A DNA stretch of 7,218 nt from assembly GCA_031278795.1 (NCBI GenBank), contig JAITJT010000055.1, forward strand, positions 1 to 7,218. Direction: 5' to 3'. The position numbers and the translations under genes are program-made. The stretch is from Deltaproteobacteria bacterium. Its GTDB lineage: Bacteria > Desulfobacterota > Desulfarculia > Adiutricales > Adiutricaceae. Below are positions 1 through 5,875 of the stretch, piece after piece; within the stretch, counting starts at the first letter, position 1; each line of letters starts with the position of its first letter. Below the pieces are notes generated by a model. It saw only the letters and a program-made list of their open reading frames with translations, was not told the origin of the DNA and did not search any database.

Positions 1-147
1 ATATTTATTCGTATCGGCAAAAAAGAAACGCTAAAGATAAGCCTGAGTAATAACTTAAATCTGTGGAATTTTTAGATCACAAAAAAAAAGATAGAAACAT
101 ATTAAGCTCTAACCACAACAAGTTAATGCGGATATTGATTCATTTCC

Positions 148-177
148 CACAAAATTTTTGTGTTTTTTTTTTTTTTT
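148..177 (+). other. A/T-only hairpin followed by 15 T
   Basis: CACAAAA (148-154) is inverted against TTTTGTG (156-162), and a run of 15 T follows directly (163-177). The shape is that of a plus-strand intrinsic terminator, but the stem is almost pure A-T with hardly any loop, so it would be weak. It could instead be simple AT-rich spacer sequence. Confidence 0.2.
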
Positions 178-198
178 GTGAGATCACTTTGAAAAAAC

Positions 199-217
199 AT
201 TGTCGGGTCCAGACAAT
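199..217 (+). terminator. Weak stem-loop with pyrimidine-rich tail
   Basis: ATTGTC (199-204) pairs with GACAAT (212-217) around a 7-base loop (GGGTCCA). It is followed on the plus strand by a T/C-rich tract at 218-232. This is a possible weak terminator for rightward transcription entering from the left edge. No GC-rich stem is present and the gene it would serve is not in the window. Confidence 0.22.
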
Positions 218-335
218 CATCTTTTCTTTAATTTCATAACCAGGATAGCTCTAATATCTCATAAAGATATGATAAATATAAATGATAATACGCGTGGAAA
301 AGAAGAATAATTCTAATAATTAAAAAACAACAAAA

Positions 336-476
336 ATGTTTAAAGAGCCAAAATTTCCGCGCCCTTCCTCCAGTAACTGTATGCTTCGCGCCATTAACAG
401 CTGCTTAAAGAGGGAAATATTTCGCCACGTTTTTGGGCCAATTATTGTGGATTTACCGCAAAAAATCTTCTCCTAA
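336..476 (+). CDS. Possible 46-residue small ORF, unrecognised
   Basis: An ATG at 336 opens a 46-codon frame ending in TAA. The predicted peptide starts MFKEPKFPRP and has a short hydrophobic stretch (HVFGPIIVDLP) near its end. A second in-frame ATG lies at 381. No Shine-Dalgarno precedes either ATG, and I do not recognise the peptide. It lies in AT-rich spacer where such a frame can arise by chance; most likely it is not a gene. Confidence 0.12.
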   Translation: MFKEPKFPRPSSSNCMLRAINSCLKREIFRHVFGPIIVDLPQKIFS

Positions 477-541
477 TTACCCCGACAATTTCTAATCGAC
501 CAAGTAAATTGACTGCTAGAAGATTATTCCAAACTAAGCGT

Positions 542-597
542 ACTAACTGAGTATTCTTCGTAATAACGAAAATGATGTTCGTGGTTACGATTAGTTA
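542..597 (-). terminator. Large imperfect hairpin at the 3' end of the hydCBA operon
   Basis: CGTAATAACGAA (559-570) is inverted against TTCGTGGTTACG (578-589) with 10 of 12 positions matching and a 7-base loop. An outer pair, ACTAA (542-546) with TTAGT (591-595), extends it. It begins a few bases beyond the hydA stop codon, as expected for a transcript-ending or 3'-protecting structure. No U-tract follows on the minus strand, so a classical Rho-independent terminator is not shown. Confidence 0.35.
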
Positions 598-602
598 AAC
601 TC

Positions 603-2327
603 TCACTTCCCCCTAAAGAGGGCGTGCCTCCACTTCAGGCTCTCGAAGAAGGCGAAGGCTTCCCTCTCGTGGAAGAGCGCCTCCAGCCCCGTTGGCACCT
701 CACGTGCTTTAGCATTTTCTTCCCTAAGGTTCCTTAGGCGCTCCAAGGTGGAGGGCGCCTGCCCGCCTCCCTCGAGGCACCCTTCCGGACAGCACATCAC
801 CTTTACAAAGGCGTAGTTTTGGTTTCCTCCGGCTATCCCATCGAAAACCTTGGCGGCCGCGGCCATGCCAAAGACCAAGACGAAGCTCAAGATTTGCCCG
901 GCGTGGGGGACTTTAATTTCCACCACGTCATCATAGGATTCACCTTTCGCGTTGGTCCGGCCCTTTTCCCCCAGGCTCTCCAGGGTGTAGATGGCTCTGG
1001 CGATCCCGTTAAGGCCCTCGTTTGAATCCGTAGCCGGCACGCCCTCGGCGATGGAGGGATCCATTTGCCCGCGCTTAAGCCTTGTTAAGTCCATACCGGA
1101 TATCTTTATGAGTCTTACGAGCTCCCGGGTGGTGAGGGCGTGGTCAAATGTGGGCACAACTGAACTTGGGCGAGACTCAATCTCAAACTTCCTGGCCAGA
1201 CACGGTGAAACCGTGAAGGCGGAGGGTTTTAGCTTGACTGGACTATCGGTTTGGGTAGCGATTTCAGGCGCTTGACAGTCGTCCTTGTCGGTGTTCCGGT
1301 TCAAGATTCCGTAGATGTCATCTATCCCCAAAACCTTTGAGACAAGTTTAAGGAGAGAGGGGTAGTAGGTGCGGATAAAGCCCTCCCAGGAAGTGCTGCA
1401 ACTAGAGATTAGGGGAAGGCTCTCTGGAGTCTGGAGCTTTTCCAGAAGCTCATTGGCGAGGGCTACCGAGGCGATGGATTTGAAGAAGTCCCTTTGGAAA
1501 ACCCTTCTAAAACCTAAGCGCTTAAAAAGGAGGGGGCCTAGGTCCTTGGTGAGTGTTCCCGGAGGTAGCTTAAACTCGTCCGTGAGCCCTATCAAGCTCT
1601 CATTGGAGAACACCACGGAAGTGGAGAGCTCTGGGTCATAGAGGGCATCGAGCGCCAGGTCCACCTCATCTGACTGATAGATGGCCGCGACCGGACAGAC
1701 GGCCGCGCACCTTCCGCAAAAGACGCAGGGGCCGCACTTAAACTCATCCCCGTAGGGGGTGCTCACGGCGAAATCCAGGCTTCTAGCCACCGTGGATATG
1801 GCTCCCACCTTCTGCTCCACCTGGCAGGCGGCCACACAGCGGGCGCACTTCACGCACTTCTCCATGTCCCTAATGAGGGTGGCGGACTCGGATTTGGGTT
1901 TGGGTATAATTGGGTCCTTCAAGAAGCTAAGCTTCTTGATACCAAACTGGAAGGCTAGTTTCTGGAGGTCGCAGTTGAGGTTCTTTTCACAAGAGAAGCA
2001 GTCGTCCGGATGCTGGGACAAAAGGAGCTCCACTATCTCCTTTCTCATGTTAAAGAGGGCGGGACTCTGGCTCGTAACCTTAACCCCCTCCCAGACCTCG
2101 GTTGCGCAGGCCGCCTTGAGCCTACCTCCGCCGTCGCACTCCACCACGCAGAGCCGGCAGACCGCCCGCTTGTAGAGTCCCGGGAAATTGCACAGAGTGG
2201 GGATTTTTACCCCTATGCCCCTGGCGGCATCAAGGATTGTGGTACCCGCTGGAACCTTGAGCTTCATGCCGTCAATGAAGAGGGTCACCATTGACTTATG
2301 GGAAGTGTCGTGTGTGGAATGCTCCAT
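603..2327 (-). CDS. hydA: [FeFe]-hydrogenase-like large subunit (HydA type) with altered H-cluster motifs
   Basis: A 574-residue protein that would be the catalytic subunit of a cytoplasmic HydABC complex, which in known members couples NAD(P)H/ferredoxin to H2. Domains in order: NuoG-like [2Fe-2S] (C46, C57, C60, C74); His-Cys [4Fe-4S] (H106, C110, C113, C119); two [4Fe-4S] (C158, C161, C164, C168; C201, C204, C207, C211); H-cluster domain from about 237. The relay is complete. In the H domain L1 reads SSCSTSW (308-314), L2 SPCLARKFE (374-382), L3 VMCCPEGCLEGGGQ (510-523). Against C. pasteurianum CpI, ligands C355, C499 and C503 are kept (C376, C513, C517), but C300 aligns with S311. The APS segment is SNE (241-243), and the SGAGxxFGxTGG segment is lost (about 430-441). 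E279 of the proton path is Leu; C299, E282 and S319 equivalents remain. The start has only a weak GAG upstream; Met13 (2291), beginning MVTLFIDG, matches family N-termini better. Last gene of the operon. Family is sure; H2 activity is not. Confidence 0.9.
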   Translation of the reverse strand: MEHSTHDTSHKSMVTLFIDGMKLKVPAGTTILDAARGIGVKIPTLCNFPGLYKRAVCRLCVVECDGGGRLKAACATEVWEGVKVTSQSPALFNMRKEIVELLLSQHPDDCFSCEKNLNCDLQKLAFQFGIKKLSFLKDPIIPKPKSESATLIRDMEKCVKCARCVAACQVEQKVGAISTVARSLDFAVSTPYGDEFKCGPCVFCGRCAAVCPVAAIYQSDEVDLALDALYDPELSTSVVFSNESLIGLTDEFKLPPGTLTKDLGPLLFKRLGFRRVFQRDFFKSIASVALANELLEKLQTPESLPLISSCSTSWEGFIRTYYPSLLKLVSKVLGIDDIYGILNRNTDKDDCQAPEIATQTDSPVKLKPSAFTVSPCLARKFEIESRPSSVVPTFDHALTTRELVRLIKISGMDLTRLKRGQMDPSIAEGVPATDSNEGLNGIARAIYTLESLGEKGRTNAKGESYDDVVEIKVPHAGQILSFVLVFGMAAAAKVFDGIAGGNQNYAFVKVMCCPEGCLEGGGQAPSTLERLRNLREENAKAREVPTGLEALFHEREAFAFFESLKWRHALFRGK

Positions 2328-2353
2328 ATCTCAACTCATGCTTAAATTTAGGC

Positions 2354-3628
2354 TTAGGCGAATTTTCTTTGCCTGAGGCCCATCTCGAATTCCTCCGGGA
2401 AGGCCTTCCAGGCGCTCTTGTGGGCCGTGGCCGCGGCCTGGCCAAGGCCGCAGAAGGACGCCCTGGTCATAGTGGTTATTAGATTCTTAAGGGAGTCTAA
2501 ATCGCTTAAGTACATGCTCTTGGGATTCTCTAGCTCATAGAGGTACTTAAGAAGGGCGCGGTTGCCTTCCCTACATGGGGCGCACTTGCCGCAGGACTCG
2601 TGGATGAAGAACTCACTGATTGATTTGAGGTAATCAAGTATGGAAACCGTCTCATCCATGACCACAATGGCGCCGGATCCAACGCTTAGGCCCTGCTTTC
2701 TTAGATCCGCGTAGCTGTAAGGGGTATCCAGCTTCTCTTTGGATAGTATGGGCCCGCTGTTACCACCCAGGTGCGCGAACTTGAACTGGTTTCCGCCGCT
2801 TATGCCGTCACCGAAATCTTGGTCAAAGATTAACTCCCTCAGAGTGAGGTGGCCCAGGGCCACCTCATAGACTCCAGGCCTCCTTATGTGCCCGGAGAGA
2901 CAGATGAGCTTGGTGCCGCCGCTGTCCGGATGGCCAACAGATAGGTAGTTGGCCCCTCCCATGTTCAAGACAATGGGGACATTGGCGAAGGTCTCCACGT
3001 TATTGACCAGGGTGGGGTTTAAAAAGAGCCCCACCTCGGCTAAGTGTGGCGGCTTGATGCGCGGCCTACCCACCCGGCCCTCGGTGGAGTTGAGGAGCGC
3101 GGAGTTCTCCCCGCAGACGTAAGCCCCGGCCCCGGAGACTATCTCTATGTCAAAGTCGAAACCCTTTCCCAGGATGTCCTTTCCCAGATAGCCAGCCTTC
3201 CTAGCGCTCGCGAGGGCCTTTAAAAATCGCTTCTGTATGGCGCGGTACTCACCGCGCACGTAGATGAATCCTTTTTCAGCCGCAAATACTAGGCCCGCTA
3301 TGGTCATTCCCTCTATTAGCCTAAGAGGCAGCTTATCCAAGATGAGCTTGTCTTTAAATGTCCCGGGCTCACCCTCGTCCGCGTTACATACTATGTATTT
3401 GGGCCTCTCGTGGATGTGGTAGAGCTGCTCCCACTTGGAGCCCGCCGGATAGGCCGCCCCTCCTCTACCCAAGAGCTTGGCCTTCTTGATCTCAGCTATG
3501 ATATCCAGAGGGGCCAGCTGGAAGGCCTTTCTAAGGGCTGTGAAACCACCAATGCCCTCATAGTCAGAAACCTTAGAGGGCTCTAACTCGAAAGCTCCCA
3601 AAGATATAAGTTTCCTCTCCCTCCCCAT
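2354..3628 (-). CDS. hydB: NuoF-like NADH-binding flavoprotein subunit (HydB type)
   Basis: A 424-residue subunit that would bind FMN and NAD(P)(H) and carry one [4Fe-4S] cluster, passing electrons between the nucleotide, HydC and HydA. Visible motifs: GRGGAAYPAGSKW (54-66) and NADEGEPGTFKD (82-93) of the FMN/NADH fold; GAGAYVCGEN (166-175); PTLVNNVETFANVP (205-218); cluster ligands SCGKCAPC plus FCGLG (C346, C349, C352, C393). Its length is that of the NuoF core. It lacks the N-terminal thioredoxin-like [2Fe-2S] domain and the C-terminal two-cluster ferredoxin domain of the longer Thermotoga-type HydB. The usual CGEE reads CGEN, and the usual EGxxGEPR reads EGRVGRPR. Its ATG overlaps the hydC stop (TAATG), and a strong GGGGAGGAG lies 5 nt upstream, within the hydC coding end, suggesting translational coupling. 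The stop is 26 nt before hydA. Confidence 0.93.
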   Translation of the reverse strand: MGRERKLISLGAFELEPSKVSDYEGIGGFTALRKAFQLAPLDIIAEIKKAKLLGRGGAAYPAGSKWEQLYHIHERPKYIVCNADEGEPGTFKDKLILDKLPLRLIEGMTIAGLVFAAEKGFIYVRGEYRAIQKRFLKALASARKAGYLGKDILGKGFDFDIEIVSGAGAYVCGENSALLNSTEGRVGRPRIKPPHLAEVGLFLNPTLVNNVETFANVPIVLNMGGANYLSVGHPDSGGTKLICLSGHIRRPGVYEVALGHLTLRELIFDQDFGDGISGGNQFKFAHLGGNSGPILSKEKLDTPYSYADLRKQGLSVGSGAIVVMDETVSILDYLKSISEFFIHESCGKCAPCREGNRALLKYLYELENPKSMYLSDLDSLKNLITTMTRASFCGLGQAAATAHKSAWKAFPEEFEMGLRQRKFA

Positions 3629-4125
3629 TAAAGCTCCTCCCCTAAACGCGCGCCCTCTTCCCTTAAGCCTCTTAAGAGCGCGCTCACCTTCTCTTTGGTG
3701 AGCGTTCCGTAAACACTGTCCCCCACCCTAACGGCCGGACCCACGTCGCAGGCGCCTAGGCAGCTGCAGCGGGTGAGGGTGAAGAGTCCGTCTAGGGTGG
3801 TCTCCCCCACCTTGATGCCCAGCTCATCTTCGAACCAGGTGAGTATCCTCTCAGCCTCTTGGAAGTGGCAGGGAGCGCTCTTGCAGAGCTCTATTACGTA
3901 GCACCCCCTGGGTGCTGTGGCGAACATGCTGTAGAAGGTGATTATCTCGTAAACGGTGGAGATGGGAAGCCCCAGGGTCTTGGCGGTGAGCTCGGCCCAT
4001 CTGCGCTCCACAAAGTTCTTCCCCGAGGCCTCCTGCACATCCAACAAGACGGCAATGAGCTGCTGGGCATCATTTCCGTACCCTTCCAGGATTGCCTTGA
4101 CCCGTGACTCGGTGAGTTCCTGCAT
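3628..4125 (-). CDS. hydC: NuoE-like [2Fe-2S] subunit (HydC type)
   Basis: A 165-residue protein of the NuoE/HndA/HydC family: an N-terminal helical part (about 1-72) with the typical YEIITFYSMF segment (59-68), then a thioredoxin-like [2Fe-2S] domain. The four ligands follow the family spacing: C81 and C86 (CKSAPC), then C122 and C126 (CLGAC). Two more cysteines (C75, C120) lie nearby and are probably not ligands. In HydABC-type complexes this subunit docks on HydB next to the flavin. Length is normal. The ATG has AAGGA 4 nt upstream, making the start convincing. It is the first gene of the operon, preceded by about 70 nt of leader and an extended -10 promoter candidate. Confidence 0.93.
   Translation of the reverse strand: MQELTESRVKAILEGYGNDAQQLIAVLLDVQEASGKNFVERRWAELTAKTLGLPISTVYEIITFYSMFATAPRGCYVIELCKSAPCHFQEAERILTWFEDELGIKVGETTLDGLFTLTRCSCLGACDVGPAVRVGDSVYGTLTKEKVSALLRGLREEGARLGEEL
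3634..3642 (-). promoter_or_regulatory. Strong RBS of hydB inside the end of hydC
   Basis: On the minus strand GGGGAGGAG sits 5 nt before the ATG at 3628, inside the last codons of hydC. With the TAATG stop/start overlap this fixes the hydB start and points to coupled translation. Confidence 0.8.
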
Positions 4126-4172
4126 CTTGTCCTTCTTTGGAAATTTCTGAGTTTATCCCATTTTTCTTGCTT

Positions 4173-4194
4173 GAATCTTTCACTAGAGAGATTC
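4173..4194 (-). promoter_or_regulatory. Small stem-loop in the hydC leader
   Basis: GAATCT (4173-4178) is inverted against AGATTC (4189-4194) with a 10-base loop. It lies just inside the transcript expected from the promoter candidate at 4205-4213. It could be a leader hairpin or an operator half-site pair; six base pairs is short enough to be chance. Confidence 0.22.
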
Positions 4195-4204
4195 CAGGGC
4201 CTTA

Positions 4205-4213
4205 AATATATCA
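4205..4213 (-). promoter_or_regulatory. Extended -10 promoter candidate for hydCBA
   Basis: The minus strand reads TGATATATT, an extended -10 (TGn) with TATATT matching TATAAT in five of six positions. No good -35 lies 17 bases upstream; instead there are T- and A-tracts (about 4222-4241), which could act as an UP-like or bent element. The start site would be near 4198, giving a leader of about 70 nt. It is the best promoter-like site found upstream of hydC. Confidence 0.45.
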
Positions 4214-4462
4214 CAAACATGGAAAAAAATATGTTTTTTTTGACAAATCCGCCCCTAGTGCGGCCCTTGTAAAAATAAGATTTACACCTTGATTTTTTGA
4301 CATCGCTTTGATTCGAGGGAGCCTATCAGCCTAAAATATCAAATACCCCAAAATACCCATAAACAGCCCCAAAGGGCCCAAGAAAGCCATATCCCAGCTT
4401 AAATTGCCGCTTTTGGATGCCACTTCCACCTTGGAGGAGAGAGGCTCCAACAGAGGCCAATC

Positions 4463-4491
4463 AAATTGTTAAGTATATTTTTTGACAATTT
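4463..4491. repeat. Inverted repeat in AT-rich sequence
   Basis: AAATTGT (4463-4469) is inverted against ACAATTT (4485-4491) around a 15-base T-rich spacer. It could be an operator-like dyad or the base of a hairpin. No gene adjoins it, so a role is not shown. Confidence 0.25.
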
Positions 4492-5596
4492 ATAAAAAAT
4501 TTAAGAACACAAAACTATTCACTCCCCCCACAATCTTTAGCAAATCCAAAACCGAAAAGCGCCAAAATCCCTCCCGCCATAGGGAAAGCCTGGCTCAAGA
4601 TCCTCCACCTCAAGGCGAAGCCTCCTCCACCACGATTCAACTCATAGCCCACACACGGCTCTCGCCCCGCGCGACCGCGGAGCTTAAACGGATCCCAAGT
4701 AGCTCCCCATCAACTCTTTGAACTCAAGGCAGGAGACTCTGAGTAGAGAGAGCAATTCCTCCGGGGCTATGAGAGAAAAGAACTTAGCCAGGGAAAGTGA
4801 AGATAAAAGCAATACCTGACAAATATCAGCACCAAGGGAAACTCAGGGGAAGAGTTAAAAGGGAAGCTGAAATGCTTGGAGAGGAGGAAGCTGAAGTGCA
4901 TGGAGGGGAGTGTTGGAAGTTGAGGGAACTAGAAGGGAGTAAAAGAGGCATTTGGTACTTAAAGGAAATTTCCAGGCGAGAGGCTTCTGGAACTGGGCCG
5001 AGGATTTTAGTGCCACAAGTTTGCGCGGGGTTTCGCTCTTAACAAAAGGCACAACCAGAATACAAGCCCTTTCAGGCTCTCGCGGAGGGACTTTCTGGGA
5101 GGGAGCGACTTACATGGGACTTAAATGTTCCACGGATAAAACCCCCATGGCTAAAACCCTCTTGGCTAGCCTTTGAAAAGATGACCCGCTAAGGGGCGGA
5201 CCTGAGCGAGCCTTCCAGGAACAGTGTCCAAGAAATTTCGAGACGAATTGTGGCACTAGGCTAGCTTTTCAAACTTTCCAGGAAGGGAAGCTTTTAGAAA
5301 AGAAACCCCTGGCGCGGTGGAAGTTAAATGGAGATGAGTTTGGACGGAGGTCACTCCTTTGAAGGGGTGCGTTTAGGGGGAAGAGCCTAGAACCACGGCA
5401 AGCTTCCCTGAGGAGGGAAACTGTCACCTCCTCCGGGCTTAGGCAAAATATGAGGGGCCGCAAGGATTGGGTAAAGCAAAGAGGTAGAGCCATACAGAGA
5501 AAAAATTGATTAAGCATAGGAGTGCCCAAGCGCCGCGACCTTAGGGCTCGACGCTTCTAGAGGCTTTGAGCTTCAGGGGGATAGGGGCCGTTTTAA

Positions 5597-5706
5597 AGTG
5601 AGGATCGTTTTAGGGGGGTGGGGTGAGCCTGAAGGCGGGAGGCAGTCTTTGAGTGAGGATCGTTTTAGGGGGTGGGGAGAGCTTTAAAGAGGGAGACTCT
5701 ACCATG
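5597..5706. repeat. Two-copy imperfect tandem repeat, 55-bp period, G-rich
   Basis: AGTGAGGATCGTTTTAGGGG begins at 5597 and again at 5652, each time continuing as a G-run, T, GGGG, then GAGC. The first about 31 bases of the two units are nearly identical; the rest of the unit is only loosely similar (GGGAG-type purine sequence followed by CT-rich bases). The preceding bases (5574-5596) carry similar G-runs and a CCGTTTTA echo of the ATCGTTTTA core. Function unknown; it may be a replication-slippage product, a binding site pair, or the remnant of a longer array. Confidence 0.6.
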
Positions 5707-5754
5707 AAGAACGTGACGGTAGTCATGAGCAAAGCTGGAGGAGGACAAAACTAG
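5704..5754 (+). CDS. Possible 16-residue peptide or gene-start remnant
   Basis: An ATG at 5704 is preceded by GGGAG at a usable distance and encodes MKNVTVVMSKAGGGQN before TAG. The start looks like a real translation start. The stop leads straight into the hairpin at 5754-5798. It may be a leader peptide or the truncated start of a lost gene. Too short to judge. Confidence 0.15.
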   Translation: MKNVTVVMSKAGGGQN

Positions 5755-5798
5755 GGCCCAGAGGAAAAATGGCAATCGCCAATTTTACCAGAGGGCCC
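5754..5798. repeat. 45-base imperfect inverted repeat with GGGCCC ends
   Basis: GGGCCC at 5754-5759 and again at 5793-5798 can pair. Within them GG with CC, AAAA with TTTT, and TGGC (5770-5773) with GCCA (5778-5781) can also pair around an AATC loop. The result is a long hairpin interrupted by small bulges. It lies between the repeat region and the histone-like gene; it could end transcripts from either side, but neither strand has a U-tract directly after it. Confidence 0.4.
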
Positions 5799-5831
5799 GC
5801 CTTTAATACCCAGAAGCCTCGTGGCCAAGAG

Positions 5832-5859
5832 TTCCGGTAGCGTTAGGACTCTACCGGAA
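5832..5859 (-). terminator. Perfect 9-bp hairpin downstream of the histone-like gene
   Basis: TTCCGGTAG (5832-5840) pairs perfectly with CTACCGGAA (5851-5859) across a 10-base loop. It lies 16 nt past the stop of the minus-strand gene, where a terminator is expected. In that orientation the T-tract precedes the stem instead of following it, so it may be an RNA 3'-end structure and not a standard intrinsic terminator. Confidence 0.45.
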
Positions 5860-5875
5860 AAAAGGCCGGGGCCCC

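Larger units (their letters stand above)
1..602. other. AT-rich gene-poor region downstream of the hydCBA operon
   Basis: About 600 bases rich in A and T, with long homopolymer runs (A-run near 80-88, 15 T at 163-177). I see no gene with a ribosome binding site and a family I recognise, and no tRNA or rRNA signature. It contains two small hairpins (148-177 and 199-217), a 46-codon frame at 336-476 without a Shine-Dalgarno, and the operon-end hairpin at 542-597. Its composition contrasts with the adjoining hydA gene. Confidence 0.6.
4214..5875. other. Long gene-free stretch between hydC and the histone-like gene
   Basis: About 1.66 kb with no frame I can support as a gene. Short frames exist on both strands (for example 4952-5176 plus, 4508-4699 minus) but lack an RBS, a recognisable motif or a sensible protein. 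After an AT-rich first part, the sequence from about 4500 is as G+C-rich as the genes. It is purine-rich on the plus strand from about 4740 to 5760, as expected of decayed plus-strand genes. It holds three TTTTTTGACA motifs, a two-copy 55-bp repeat and two hairpins. No tRNA, rRNA, tmRNA or RNase P signature was seen. Confidence 0.55.

Noticed and set aside
819..2482. Several plus-strand frames of 60-140 codons over hydA and the end of hydB
   Set aside because: The minus-strand genes here have full family motifs; the opposite frames show none and have no ribosome binding sites.
3942..4220. Minus-strand 92-codon frame overlapping the hydC start
   Set aside because: It is a shifted reading of hydC, rich in Arg, Trp and Pro without motifs, while hydC has all family cysteines and an RBS.
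4482..4721. Plus-strand 79-codon frame
   Set aside because: Low-complexity Ser/Pro/Thr content, no RBS, and it begins in AT-rich spacer; no recognisable family.
4797..5176. Overlapping plus-strand frames in the purine-rich stretch
   Set aside because: Mutually overlapping, without convincing starts or domains; the charge-rich composition follows from the purine bias. At most decayed coding DNA.
5269..5529. Minus-strand 86-codon frame
   Set aside because: No Shine-Dalgarno, irregular Cys/Leu/Pro-rich sequence, no family resemblance.
5597..5706. Insertion sequence ends
   Set aside because: The repeat is direct and adjacent, with no transposase, terminal inverted repeats or target duplications.
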